A stretch of 64,000 nucleotides of DNA from an uncultured Collinsella sp. (GCA_902462065.1 CABQAK010000004.1:1-64000); one strand, 5' to 3'. Positions 9,046 to 17,442 are shown, numbered from the stretch's first letter. The notes: a model not told the origin generated them from the letters alone. Numbers and translations are program-made.

Positions 9046-9086
9046 AGCGGCCCTGCACCTCACGAGAGACGCAGGGCCGCTTTGCA
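9046..9086 (+). terminator. Terminator of kup
   Basis: AGCGGCCCTGC / GCAGGGCCGCT, an 11-bp perfect stem (9046-9056 with 9071-9081) followed by TTGCATT. It lies 21 bases after the kup stop and before the convergent bile salt hydrolase gene. Confidence 0.7.
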
Positions 9087-9104
9087 TTGCAGTAAAGCTA
9101 ACGG

Positions 9105-10070
9105 CTACGAACGACGCGGCTCGGGAACCACGAGCCTATCGGGGCTCGCGCCCTCGGCATCCATCAGGCTCACGTAGCGAATCGACGGATCCTCATACAT
9201 CGCGTAGTAATAATTGCCCGTACGCGCACTAAAGCATCCGGTGTAGATAGTCTTCTCGAACTTGCCATCGCCCATCCTGGACGCCCCCTCGATCATCACC
9301 ACGCCCTCGAGTGAACGGAACATGCGGACGACGTTTTCGACCTCGCTCTCCTTTTGCGGGTAATTGGCATTGAGGTACGCCGCCTTTACAAAACGGCTCG
9401 GCGAATAGCAGTCGCCCGGAATGCCGCGCATGCCGGCACCCGCGCCATAGGGCTTGAGCTCGGCGCCACGCCATGTCGCCGTCTGCGGAAAATCGCTTGT
9501 GGCGGTGATATAGGTGCGCAGGTTTTCCATGTGCCACGGGAAGGTCGGCTGGTTGGCAAGGGTGTCGACCGGATCGTCGTATACATGCAGGCCGTCAGCC
9601 ATCATCTCGACCACGATGCTGCGCTGGCTGTCGCCGATAATCCAATGGAGCAGCGACACGCCCAGCCCCTCTCCGGCAGATTTGGCAACGATCACCGTGT
9701 CGCGCAGCGCGGCCTCGACCTCGTCGACCGTCGAGAACGTCCCTGCCACCCACAGGGGAAACTCATAGGCCGCGATATTGGTCTTGCCGTCGACAGGGTC
9801 CTCGGCATACTCGGCATAACCCGGGAAATTGAGACCCGCCACGGCGAGGCCCGCATCGTTGCCGCAATCGAAGAACATAGGGTAGTTCTTGTAATCGATG
9901 CACATACCGATCACCGCATGCGCGGCCGTCGCGTCGTCGATAAACGAATACGGAATGTGAAACCCGCGCGGCATCACGCGAACCTGTTGGCCGTAGTCAA
10001 AGCTCCAGTCGAGGTTGCGGCCCAGATACATGTGGCCTGAATTATCGGTAAATCGAATACTCGTGCACAT
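9105..10070 (-). CDS. Bile salt hydrolase / choloylglycine hydrolase family
   Basis: Cholylglycine hydrolase (Ntn-hydrolase) of 321 residues, the normal size for bile salt hydrolases (about 316-330). These enzymes cleave glycine or taurine from conjugated bile acids in the cytoplasm. Catalytic residues line up: Cys2 directly after the start Met, Arg18 and Asp21 in YLGRNLDW, Asn81 in AGLNFPG, a later Asn in LANQPTFP and Arg in SPSRFVKAAY. Start is ATG 10070 with AGGAGG 4 bases upstream, which puts Cys at position 2; the longer open frame is not needed. Related penicillin V acylases share these residues, so bile-salt specificity is likely but not proven. Confidence 0.92.
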   Translation of the reverse strand: MCTSIRFTDNSGHMYLGRNLDWSFDYGQQVRVMPRGFHIPYSFIDDATAAHAVIGMCIDYKNYPMFFDCGNDAGLAVAGLNFPGYAEYAEDPVDGKTNIAAYEFPLWVAGTFSTVDEVEAALRDTVIVAKSAGEGLGVSLLHWIIGDSQRSIVVEMMADGLHVYDDPVDTLANQPTFPWHMENLRTYITATSDFPQTATWRGAELKPYGAGAGMRGIPGDCYSPSRFVKAAYLNANYPQKESEVENVVRMFRSLEGVVMIEGASRMGDGKFEKTIYTGCFSARTGNYYYAMYEDPSIRYVSLMDAEGASPDRLVVPEPRRS

Positions 10071-10136
10071 AGCGCCTCCTAGCTTTACGTTCTTGCTAAG
10101 GTTATTGTCACCAAACAAAAAGGCGCTAAACACAAA

Positions 10137-10170
10137 AGCCCGGACATGACAACAATGTCACGCCCGGGCT
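10137..10170 (-). terminator. Terminator of deformylase-like gene 2
   Basis: Long stem with AGCCCGG / CCGGGCT ends and an inner TGACA / TGTCA pairing; on the minus strand it is followed by TTTTGTGTTT. It lies between the deformylase-like gene and the downstream bile salt hydrolase gene, so the two are probably separate units. Confidence 0.7.
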
Positions 10171-10205
10171 CAGAGACCGCAAATTCGGTCCCCAATTGAA
10201 CCGCT

Positions 10206-10625
10206 CTAGACGAGTTTGCCTAAGCAGTGATCAATCATGTGTTGAATCATTTGCGCCTCGAAGCCCACAAAGTCCTGCTTGCGCTCGCGCATCTTGCCGT
10301 CGACGATCACGTCAAAGGCAACCTTGCACTTGATGTAGCGCGTGGACTTGGTGATCTCCTCGTGCGTCAGGCAGCTCTCCTCCATCTTGATGGCACCCAG
10401 ACCAAACACCAGACGGGGGTTGTAGAGCACGTGGGGCTCGCCGGCATCGTCCAGGTAGACACAGACCTTCTTGGTGACGCCGATCTGGTTGGCGGCAAGG
10501 CAGCCGGCATCGTCGAGCGACTTGATGGTATCGATCAGGTCCTGTGCCACCGACTCGTCCTCGACGGTCGCGACCTCGCAACGCTGGGACAGAATAGCCT
10601 CGTCGTGGCAGAGCTCTTTAATCAT
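10206..10625 (-). CDS. Peptide deformylase-like protein lacking the catalytic Glu
   Basis: Deformylase-fold protein of 139 residues, paralogue of the one at 2453. Motif I is GCLAANQIG and keeps the Gln (Gln47). Motif II is ESCLT instead of EGCLS (Cys85 kept). Motif III is QHMIDH: both metal His (129, 133) remain but the general acid/base glutamate of HExxH is Met130. Metal binding may survive while deformylation should be lost or very weak. Start ATG 10625 has GGAGG 5 bases upstream and is preferred to the ATG four codons earlier, which overlaps the ribosome site. Possible roles such as sensing or binding formylated peptides are speculation. Confidence 0.82.
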   Translation of the reverse strand: MIKELCHDEAILSQRCEVATVEDESVAQDLIDTIKSLDDAGCLAANQIGVTKKVCVYLDDAGEPHVLYNPRLVFGLGAIKMEESCLTHEEITKSTRYIKCKVAFDVIVDGKMRERKQDFVGFEAQMIQHMIDHCLGKLV

Positions 10626-10818
10626 ACGTTCCTCCATAGGGGTCGTTGTAACTGCTTAAGTATACGGTACCCACACATTTTCATACGGAAAATACCGCCC
10701 GTCCGCTACAAAGCGCCGAACATCAACATGTGAGGAACAGCAAGGTTGTAAAGGCGATATAGTGAGTGAGTTCGTGTCAATCGGCCTAAACTCGGGGTCG
10801 AACAAGGAAAGGGTATGC

Positions 10819-12129
10819 ATGGACGAACTATTTCACGTCAGTGAGCGCAAGTCCACAATCGGGACCGAACTCCGCGCTGGACTGACAACATTCCTGGCGA
10901 TGGCCTACATCATTGCCGTCAACCCCGCGGTGCTCTCGGGCGCTGGCATCGATGCGGGAGCGCTCGCCTGCGCCACCTGCCTGGGCGCCGGCATCATGAC
11001 CATCTGCATGGGCATCTTCGCCAACCGCCCGCTCGCCTGCGCGTCGGGCTTAGGCGTCAACGCGATGATCGCCGGAATCACCACCACCGTCTGCGGCGGT
11101 GACTGGCACGTGGCCATGAGCGTCATCTTCCTTGAGGGCGTCGTCATCTTGCTGCTCGTGCTTTGTGGCCTGCGCGAGGCCATCATGGACGCCATCCCGG
11201 TTGTCCTGCGTCACGCTATCTCGGTGGGTCTGGGCCTGTTTATCGCCATGATCGGCCTGTGCGATGCCGGCATCATCACCGCTGGCGCCGGTACGCTCGT
11301 CGGCCTGGGCGACATCTCCTCCCCCACCTTTATCGTCGGCATCATCTCCATCGTCGTGACGGTTGCCCTGGCTTCCCGCAACGTGCCGGGCTCGCTGCTC
11401 ATCGGCATCATCGTCGCCGTTATCGCCGGTATCCCGCTGGGCGTCACCCACGCCCCCGAGGGCCTCATCGCACCGCTCGACTTCTCGAGCATCGGTGGCC
11501 CCATCGCCGACGCCGGCGGCGTGCCCGCCATCGTCAAGGTCCTTACCGACCCCACGCTCCTCGTCATCTCGTTCTCGCTGCTCATGAGTGACTTCTTCGA
11601 CACCATGGGCACCGCGATGGCCGTGGCCAAGCAGGGCGAGTTCCTCACCGACGACGGCAACGTCGAGAATATCAAGGAGATCCTGATCGTCGACTCCGCC
11701 GCCGCTGCTCTGGGCGGTTTCATGGGCGTCTCCTCCATCACCACCTTCGTCGAGTCCACCTCTGGCGCTGCCGACGGTGGCCGCACGGGCCTCACCTCCG
11801 TCACCACCGGCGTGCTGTTCATTCTCGCCGCGTTCTTCTCCCCTATCGTCACCATCGTTTCCAGCGCCGCCACCTGCGGTGCTCTGGTCTACGTCGGCTA
11901 CCTCATGATGAGCGAGGCCTCCGAGATCGACTGGTCCGACGTGTCGCAGGGTTTCCCGGCGTTCATGATTGTCGCCGGCGTGCCCTTCACCTACTCCATC
12001 TCTGCCGGCATCGGTCTGGGCTTTATCGCCTACGTGATCGTCGCGCTCTTTAAGGGCGAGGCCTCCAAGATCAAGCCGCTCATGTGGATCGCAGCCCTTG
12101 CCTTCCTTGTCTATTTCTTTGTAGCGTAG
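10819..12129 (+). CDS. AzgA-like NCS2-family purine permease
   Basis: Integral membrane nucleobase transporter, 436 residues, resembling the AzgA/PbuG branch for adenine, guanine and hypoxanthine. Features include the N-terminal GTELRAGLTTFLAMAYIIAVNP, and LLMSDFFDTMGTAMAV and SSITTFVESTSGAADGGRTG in the middle, regions typical of the branch. The hydrophobic helices number about 12-14. The ATG at 10819 follows GGAAAGGG; the frame is open 19 codons further up without a ribosome site. I looked for a purine riboswitch in the 190-base leader and saw none. Confidence 0.9.
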   Translation: MDELFHVSERKSTIGTELRAGLTTFLAMAYIIAVNPAVLSGAGIDAGALACATCLGAGIMTICMGIFANRPLACASGLGVNAMIAGITTTVCGGDWHVAMSVIFLEGVVILLLVLCGLREAIMDAIPVVLRHAISVGLGLFIAMIGLCDAGIITAGAGTLVGLGDISSPTFIVGIISIVVTVALASRNVPGSLLIGIIVAVIAGIPLGVTHAPEGLIAPLDFSSIGGPIADAGGVPAIVKVLTDPTLLVISFSLLMSDFFDTMGTAMAVAKQGEFLTDDGNVENIKEILIVDSAAAALGGFMGVSSITTFVESTSGAADGGRTGLTSVTTGVLFILAAFFSPIVTIVSSAATCGALVYVGYLMMSEASEIDWSDVSQGFPAFMIVAGVPFTYSISAGIGLGFIAYVIVALFKGEASKIKPLMWIAALAFLVYFFVA

Positions 12130-12158
12130 CGACAAAGCTGCCAAAGCAGAACACCAAA

Positions 12159-12196
12159 GCGCGGAGTCGCATCGGGCGGCTCCGCGCCTTTCTTTT
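12159..12196 (+). terminator. Terminator of purine permease
   Basis: GCGCGGAG / CTCCGCGC perfect 8-bp stem (12159-12166, 12180-12187) followed by CTTTCTTTT. Classic intrinsic terminator 30 bases after the stop codon. Confidence 0.8.
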
Positions 12197-12265
12197 AGCG
12201 TCTGCCCCCGTGCCAGCGTGCGACAATTGAGGCTGTCAATATCACAACACCGAGAGAAGCCTGCC

Positions 12266-12931
12266 TTGGAAGCGCATCAGAAGCAGATAACCGTTTATTC
12301 AGAGTGTGCGGAAGGTACACCCGTCATCTACCTCCCCGTGGTTATGGGCGACGGTAGTGAAGTCTACGAGCGCTGCCGAGAGCTCGACTGCCCGCCATTC
12401 ACCCTTGTCGCCATTGGAGGGCTCGATTGGAATCGCGAGCTGAGCCCCTGGGAATGTGAGGGAACTATACGAGATGCCGAGCCCTTTGGTGGACAGGCTG
12501 CTGGTTTTCTTGACGAGTTGTTGAAGCAGATGATCCCAGAGGCCGAATCATCACTTCCCTGCCCGCCCACCTGGCGCGGCATTGCCGGCTACTCGTTGGC
12601 GGGTCTTTTTTCACTGTGGGCACTTTGGCAAACAGATGTCTTTGAGCGCGCGGCGAGTGCGTCGGGGTCGCTGTGGTTCCCCGGCTTTATCGACTACGCG
12701 CGCGAGCGCACGATGACAGCTACGCCCGACGCCGCCTATCTGTCGCTCGGTAAAAAGGAAACCAAGACGCCCAACCGCATGATGCGGCACGTACTCGACG
12801 ATACGCACGCGATGGAAGAGCTGTTTATAGAGCGTGACATTCCAACAACGCTGGAGCTCAACCCCGGCAACCACTTTGCCCAAACTAACCTGCGCATGGC
12901 GCGCGGCATCCACTGGATACTGACGCATTAA
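12266..12931 (+). CDS. Alpha/beta-hydrolase, esterase D/Fes-like
   Basis: Probable serine esterase of about 221 residues. The nucleophile elbow is GYSLAG (Ser within GxSxxG), followed by a LFSLWALWQ helix. A late His in GNHFAQTNLR is a good candidate for the catalytic base. The family includes enterochelin-esterase-like and S-formylglutathione-hydrolase-like proteins; substrate is unknown. No ATG fits: the TTG at 12266 just before the conserved part is my choice, with a GTG at 12218 as alternative. Neither has a strong ribosome site. It stands alone between two terminators. Confidence 0.75.
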   Translation: MEAHQKQITVYSECAEGTPVIYLPVVMGDGSEVYERCRELDCPPFTLVAIGGLDWNRELSPWECEGTIRDAEPFGGQAAGFLDELLKQMIPEAESSLPCPPTWRGIAGYSLAGLFSLWALWQTDVFERAASASGSLWFPGFIDYARERTMTATPDAAYLSLGKKETKTPNRMMRHVLDDTHAMEELFIERDIPTTLELNPGNHFAQTNLRMARGIHWILTH

Positions 12932-12973
12932 AAATGGCGCCCACGCGTACATACGCATGGACGCCATTTTTTG
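12931..12973. terminator. Bidirectional terminator after esterase gene
   Basis: AAAATGGCG / CGCCATTTT outer stem with inner complementary stretch (ACGCGT..ACGC), starting at the esterase stop codon and ending in TTTTTTG. A-run on one side and T-run on the other suit both strands. Confidence 0.7.
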
Positions 12974-12992
12974 ATTTAGCTGAACACAACTA

Positions 12993-13046
12993 CTATTCGA
13001 CAGTCTCCTCGAGTTCAGATACGGCGGGCGTCGAGGATTGGGACAT
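12993..13046 (-). CDS. Possible 17-residue peptide
   Basis: Very short frame, MSQSSTPAVSELEETVE, with a good GAAAGGA ribosome site 5 bases before the ATG. It lies downstream of the MetE-like gene on the same strand and 20 bases before a terminator. No family recognised; it may be chance or a small regulatory peptide. The 13047-13169 stretch holds no other gene. Confidence 0.25.
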   Translation of the reverse strand: MSQSSTPAVSELEETVE

Positions 13047-13169
13047 GGAAGTCCTTTCATGATGGAAGGGCGATCAGGCATATCGGATAACCTGCCCGAA
13101 CGATACGATCCGAACCATTGTACGTGATACGCCATGTCTCGCACGCGCCGCCACCCGCAAACGGTAGCG

Positions 13170-14303
13170 TTACTTCCAAACGCGCTCGGCAATGCGCTTG
13201 ACCAGCGCGATCTTTGCCCATTGTTCGTCCTCGGTCAGTTTGTTGCCAATCTCACAGCTGGCAAAGCCGCACTGGGGCGACAGGTACAGGTTCTCGAGCG
13301 GCACATACTTTGCGGCCTCGTGGATACGTTCGACGATGGCATCCTCGTCCTCGAGCTCAGCGGCCTTGGTGGTCACCAGACCCAGCACGACCTTCTTGCC
13401 GGGAGCAACATACTTGAGCGGCTCAAAACCGCCGGCGCGTGGCGTGTCGAACTCCAGATAGAACGCATCGACATCCTCATGCGCAAACAGGTACGGAGCG
13501 ATAGGGTCGTAGCCGCCCTCAAAAGCATAGGTGGAGTGATAGTTGCCGCGGCACACGTGCGTGTTAATGACCAGATCGTCGGGCTTGCCCTCGATGGCGG
13601 CGTTGTTGAGCGCCACGCCTAGCTCGCTTACCTTTTGCAGGTCGACCGGGCTCATGCCGGTTTTGGCGACAAAATCGGTATCGCAGTAGATGCCCCAGGT
13701 GCAGTCATCAAACTGGATGTTGCGGCAGCCTGCTGCGTACAGGTCGGCGATCACCGTGCGATAAGCGGCTGCAATGGCATCGGCGAGCTCTTCGTCGGTC
13801 TTGTAGATGGCGCGTAGACTCTCCTGCTGGCCGTCGCAGCGGTCGAGCGTGACTTCGGAGAACGTCTGGATCGGCGCCGGAATGGTTTGCCGCGCGATCT
13901 GGCCCTCCCCCTCAAGCGCCTTGACGAACTTAAAATGCTCGACGAACGGGTGGTTCTCGCCGCTAATGGGACCGGTAACCACGGCGGTGTCGGCCGTCGT
14001 CTCCTCGTCATGGAACATATAACCTGTGCGTGAGGTGCGGCGCTCAATGCCGTTAAGGCCCCACATAAAATCGAGGTGCCAGTAGCTGCGGCGGAACTCG
14101 CCATCGGTGATCACCTGCAGGCCGGCCGCCTTCTGCTTGGCCACCAAATCGCGAATGGCATCGTCCTCGACGGCCTTAAGGCCGGAAGCGTCGAGTTTAC
14201 CCGCGACATAGGCGGCACGGGCGTCCTTTACAGCCTGCGGACGAAGAAAGCTGCCGACGATATCGGCGCGAAACGGCGCGTTCGGTTGAATCGAAGTGCT
14301 CAT
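13170..14303 (-). CDS. MetE-like (cobalamin-independent) methyltransferase, YxjG/YxjH type
   Basis: Single-domain protein of 377 residues related to the C-terminal half of MetE. Family members move a methyl group to homocysteine or a related thiol using a zinc. Likely zinc ligands are His and Cys in INTHVCRGN and Cys in SPQCGFA; the N-terminal part contains DIVGSFLRP and ITDGEFRRSYWHLDF. It lacks the N-terminal folate-binding half of full MetE, like B. subtilis YxjG/YxjH. Start ATG 14303 has GGGAG at 6 bases. A LysR gene lies directly upstream and a TGATATAG palindrome sits in the promoter, suggesting regulation of sulfur amino acid metabolism. Confidence 0.85.
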   Translation of the reverse strand: MSTSIQPNAPFRADIVGSFLRPQAVKDARAAYVAGKLDASGLKAVEDDAIRDLVAKQKAAGLQVITDGEFRRSYWHLDFMWGLNGIERRTSRTGYMFHDEETTADTAVVTGPISGENHPFVEHFKFVKALEGEGQIARQTIPAPIQTFSEVTLDRCDGQQESLRAIYKTDEELADAIAAAYRTVIADLYAAGCRNIQFDDCTWGIYCDTDFVAKTGMSPVDLQKVSELGVALNNAAIEGKPDDLVINTHVCRGNYHSTYAFEGGYDPIAPYLFAHEDVDAFYLEFDTPRAGGFEPLKYVAPGKKVVLGLVTTKAAELEDEDAIVERIHEAAKYVPLENLYLSPQCGFASCEIGNKLTEDEQWAKIALVKRIAERVWK

Positions 14304-14389
14304 AGATATCTCCCTTTGCATTGGTTGCTTTACTGGGACAGAGTATGAGCGTTCATATGGCCATCGTAAAATATACGTTTATAACAGTT

Positions 14390-14412
14390 TGATATAGATG
14401 CTTCCTATATCA
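14390..14412. promoter_or_regulatory. Palindromic LysR-type operator before MetE-like gene
   Basis: TGATATAG-ATGCTTC-CTATATCA, perfect 8-bp arms with a 7-base spacer and a T-N11-A core. It lies between the LysR stop and the MetE-like start, about 90 bases before the latter. The adjacent LysR is the likely binder. Confidence 0.55.
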
Positions 14413-14458
14413 GTCTGGACTGTCATAAAGAGACTTGAACCGTGCGGAGCACAGCAGC

Positions 14459-15355
14459 CTAGATATGCTGACGAATCGCGTCGATATAGGCCCGACCGTA
14501 GCGCGTGAGCGTCGTGTTCTTGCGCGTGATGATGCCAATCTCCATGTACTCGTCCACGTCGAGCGGAATCGAGATAATGCCGGGCCCGTTGAGCTCGTGG
14601 CTGATCACGCCCGAACACACCGTGTAGCCGTTGAGGCCCATGGCCAAATTGAACAACGTCGCACGGTCGCGCACGCGGATATTTTTGCGACGCTCAAAGG
14701 TCGAGGTCAGCTCCTCGGAATAGTAGAACGAGTTATAACTGCCCTGCTCGTAGGACAAAAACGGGTAGTCTTCCAAGTCCTCGAGCGTCACGCTGGAGCG
14801 GCCAGCCAGCGGATGGTCGGCGCATACAAAGACATGCGGCGCGGCGCAGAAGAGCCCCTCGAATACGAGCTCGTTGGCGGCGAGCATGCGCTCGATAACC
14901 TCGCGGTTGTGCTCCGACAGATACAGGATGCCGAGCTCACTTTTCATGTGCGCGACATCCTCGATAATCTCGTGAGTCTGCTCCTCGCGCAGGGTGAAGT
15001 CGTAACGCGCGGCATCGAACTCGCGGATCACATCGACAAACGCATTAACGGCAAAGGAATAATGCTGGCAGCTCACACTAAAGTGCGGCACCTGCTCGGA
15101 CGTACCTTTGTACTTGCCCTCGAGCAGGTCGGCCTGGTCGAGCACCTGGCGCGCGTACCCCAAGAAGGTCTCGCCTTCCTCGGACACAATGACACCCTTG
15201 TTGGTGCGCTCAAAGATATGCACACCCATCTCGTTTTCGAGATCGCGGATCGACGCGGTAATCGAAGGCTGCGACACAAAGAGCCGGCGCGAGGCCTCGG
15301 TGATGCTGCCGCATTCGGCAACTTTGACGACATATCTGAGTTGCTGGAGCTTCAT
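14459..15355 (-). CDS. LysR-family regulator, CysB/Cbl-like
   Basis: LysR regulator, 298 residues. Winged helix (about 1-60) with GSITEASRRLFVSQPSITASIRD and a ligand-binding domain from about residue 90. It lies 10 bases after the HAD phosphatase gene and upstream of the MetE-like methyltransferase on the same strand, with a good palindromic operator between. Control of the methyltransferase is inferred from this context. The N-terminal LQQLRYVVKVAE is typical of the family. Confidence 0.87.
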   Translation of the reverse strand: MKLQQLRYVVKVAECGSITEASRRLFVSQPSITASIRDLENEMGVHIFERTNKGVIVSEEGETFLGYARQVLDQADLLEGKYKGTSEQVPHFSVSCQHYSFAVNAFVDVIREFDAARYDFTLREEQTHEIIEDVAHMKSELGILYLSEHNREVIERMLAANELVFEGLFCAAPHVFVCADHPLAGRSSVTLEDLEDYPFLSYEQGSYNSFYYSEELTSTFERRKNIRVRDRATLFNLAMGLNGYTVCSGVISHELNGPGIISIPLDVDEYMEIGIITRKNTTLTRYGRAYIDAIRQHI

Positions 15356-15365
15356 GGCTTTCTCC

Positions 15366-16274
15366 CTAGACGTTTGTGACGTCGAAACCCGCCGTGTCCA
15401 TTTGGCTCATAAACGACGGCATCTCCCCCGTCGCGGCGCAGGCAGCAATCTGATGCAGAGCCCCGGCAACCGCATCATCTGCCGCAGCGCCGATATGCCA
15501 GCGTGCGGCAGCCGTGACGGCCTCGTTGGCATTGGCGACTGCAACGGAGTTGGGAACGGCATCGATCATGGGCAAATCGTTATCGGAATCGCCGAATACG
15601 GCCACCTCGTCGGGCATCAGGCCCAAAGCACGCGCCAGCTCCAGCGCAGCGCAGCCCTTGTCCCAGCCGGTCGGAAGAACGTCGAACAGGCGCACGCGGT
15701 TGTTGGGAAACACGAGCGAGAGCTCCGGCACCTCAGCGGCAACACGCTCGCGCAGCTCGGCGAGCTCCTCGCGCGAACGGGCACTCCAGATATTCGCCTT
15801 GTATACCGGGGCATCGTCAACGACAGGACGACAGGGAGCCTCTTCGCCCTTGAGCCACGCGTTGCCGCCTGACTTCATGGCGCGACGCACACGCTCGGGA
15901 TCGCTTGTCACGCAATAGGCATCGTTATTCCAAAAGTCATCACCCAGACGGTAGACCTTCAAATACGTATCGTCGGTCTCCTGTTCAAAATAATCGGCTA
16001 AGCGCATAAGGGCATCGTTATCGATTGCGCGCGAGGCGACTACTTCGCCGTCGACAAACATCACCTGGCCGTTACAGAACGCACCGGTCGAATAACACTC
16101 GGAACGGTTTTTGAACATCCAGCCCATCGCGGACGGCTGACGACCCGAAACCGGCCCAAAGTGCAAACCCGCCGCCTGCATGGCATGAATACCCTCAATG
16201 GCGTAGTCGCTGGCGCCGTCATGCCCGGCTGGAATCAGTGTATCGTCCATATCGGTCAGCACAAGTTTGATCAT
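15366..16274 (-). CDS. HAD-superfamily Cof-type phosphatase
   Basis: Haloacid-dehalogenase hydrolase of 302 residues, Cof/YbiV-like subclass IIB. Motif I is LTDMDDTLI (nucleophile Asp), motif II is GPVSGRQ, motif III the downstream Lys in GWDKGCAA, and motif IV GDSDNDLPM. These cytoplasmic enzymes dephosphorylate sugar phosphates, FMN or similar; substrate unknown. It is followed after 10 bases by a LysR gene and may share its transcript. Confidence 0.88.
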   Translation of the reverse strand: MIKLVLTDMDDTLIPAGHDGASDYAIEGIHAMQAAGLHFGPVSGRQPSAMGWMFKNRSECYSTGAFCNGQVMFVDGEVVASRAIDNDALMRLADYFEQETDDTYLKVYRLGDDFWNNDAYCVTSDPERVRRAMKSGGNAWLKGEEAPCRPVVDDAPVYKANIWSARSREELAELRERVAAEVPELSLVFPNNRVRLFDVLPTGWDKGCAALELARALGLMPDEVAVFGDSDNDLPMIDAVPNSVAVANANEAVTAAARWHIGAAADDAVAGALHQIAACAATGEMPSFMSQMDTAGFDVTNV

Positions 16275-16314
16275 AAGGTCCCCTCGGTCATTCTTAATCC
16301 CATCTATTGTACCG

Positions 16315-16416
16315 ACCTGCCAAAAAGGGACAGGTTTATTTCGGCAGGTTTCATCTGGGAAAACGCAAAGTCCCAGTTGTTACCTGCCAAAATAAACCTG
16401 TCCCTTTTTGGCAGGT
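16315..16416. repeat. Two inverted copies of a 35-bp repeat
   Basis: Copies at 16315-16349 and 16382-16416 are inverted and differ at one base, making a 102-base hairpin. Each copy has its own ends ACCTGCCRAAA / TTTTGGCAGGT and the core AAAAAGGGACAGG. A third copy lies at 36942-36976. It separates the HAD gene from the thiamine operon leader. Confidence 0.85.
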
Positions 16417-16443
16417 GCGCTAGTATAGGGAACAACAGATTCG

Positions 16444-16537
16444 ATGCGGGAGTGCCGGCGGTGCAAACCACAAGGCTGAGAGGGCATGGGGCCCAATCCT
16501 TTGAACCTGTCAGTTAATGCTGGCGTAGGGAGCATGC
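16444..16537 (+). ncRNA. TPP (THI-box) riboswitch
   Basis: Contains the conserved thiamine pyrophosphate aptamer elements in order: GGCTGAGAGGG, CCTTTGAACCTGTCAGTT, and AATGCTGGCGTAGGGA. It precedes thiM with a terminator hairpin in between, so TPP binding should stop transcription of the thiamine operon. Confidence 0.95.
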
Positions 16538-16547
16538 CGCCTTTACA

Positions 16548-16577
16548 GGGGCGCTGTCTATGCACAGCGCCCCTTTT
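16548..16577 (+). terminator. TPP riboswitch expression-platform terminator
   Basis: GGGGCGCTGT / ACAGCGCCCC, perfect 10-bp stem with a six-base loop and TTTT, 10 bases after the TPP aptamer and 22 bases before the thiM start. Confidence 0.85.
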
Positions 16578-16599
16578 CTATGCCAAGGAGGCATGTGCA

Positions 16600-17439
16600 G
16601 TGATTGATTCGGAACAGCTTAAGCAACATATGGTCAAGGCCGTGGAGGAGATTCGCACCACCAATCCGATGGCCGGCTCCATCACCAACACGGTGACGAT
16701 CGACTTTGTCGCCAACGCGCAGCTCGCTGTGGGTGGATCGGCCGCCATGGTCTATCTTCCCGACGAGGGAGAGGCGCTCGTTGCCGGCGGCGGCGCCATC
16801 TATCTCAATATGGGCACGCTCTTCCCCATCTACGAGCAGACGATTCCCCGCGCGGCCAAGGCGGCACACGACGCCGGCAAGCCCTGGGTGCTCGATCCGG
16901 TGGGCCTGGGCATCGGCAGTCTGCGCACCCAGTTGGTAAACGAGCTTAAGCAGTACAAGCCCGCCATCGTGCGCGGCAACGCCTCCGAGATCATCGCGCT
17001 CGCCGGCCTGTGGGGTCTTGAGGGCGAGGCGGCCGATCTGAGCCGCGTGCGCGGTGTCGATACCACCGACACGGTAGACGCCGCCCGCGATGCCGCCGTG
17101 GCGCTCGCCCGCTACACCGGCGGCGCCGTTGTGGTCTCGGGCGAAGTCGACCTGATTACCGACGGCACGACCGTGGCCAAGTCCCACGGCGGCAGCCCGC
17201 TCATGTCCAAGATCACCGGCTGCGGTTGCTCGCAGGGCGGCGTGCTGGCCGTGTACGCCTGTGCCACCGACCCGTTTACGGCAGCCATCTGCGGCACCGC
17301 GGTCTACAACGTTGCCGGCACGCGTGCCGCCGCTGTCGCCGATGCCCCGGCAAGCTTTAAGGTCGCCTTTATCGATGAGCTCTACCGCGCGACCGCCCAA
17401 GATATCGCTGATAACCAACTCGAGCTCGAGGAGGCATAG
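16600..17439 (+). CDS. thiM: Hydroxyethylthiazole kinase
   Basis: Phosphorylates hydroxyethylthiazole for thiamine salvage. The 279 residues match the family in length. Recognisable parts are NTVTIDFVANAQLAVGGSAAM, AWVLDPVG-type DPVGLGIGSLR, RGNASEIIALAG and the catalytic-loop segment KITGCGCSQGG. Start is a GTG at 16600 with AAGGAGG 8 bases upstream; the nearby ATG is out of frame. It is the first gene of an operon under the TPP riboswitch, 3 bases from the next gene. With thiE it rebuilds thiamine phosphate from salvaged thiazole; no thiD or thiC is in this window. Confidence 0.95.
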   Translation: MIDSEQLKQHMVKAVEEIRTTNPMAGSITNTVTIDFVANAQLAVGGSAAMVYLPDEGEALVAGGGAIYLNMGTLFPIYEQTIPRAAKAAHDAGKPWVLDPVGLGIGSLRTQLVNELKQYKPAIVRGNASEIIALAGLWGLEGEAADLSRVRGVDTTDTVDAARDAAVALARYTGGAVVVSGEVDLITDGTTVAKSHGGSPLMSKITGCGCSQGGVLAVYACATDPFTAAICGTAVYNVAGTRAAAVADAPASFKVAFIDELYRATAQDIADNQLELEEA

Positions 17440-17442
17440 GCC

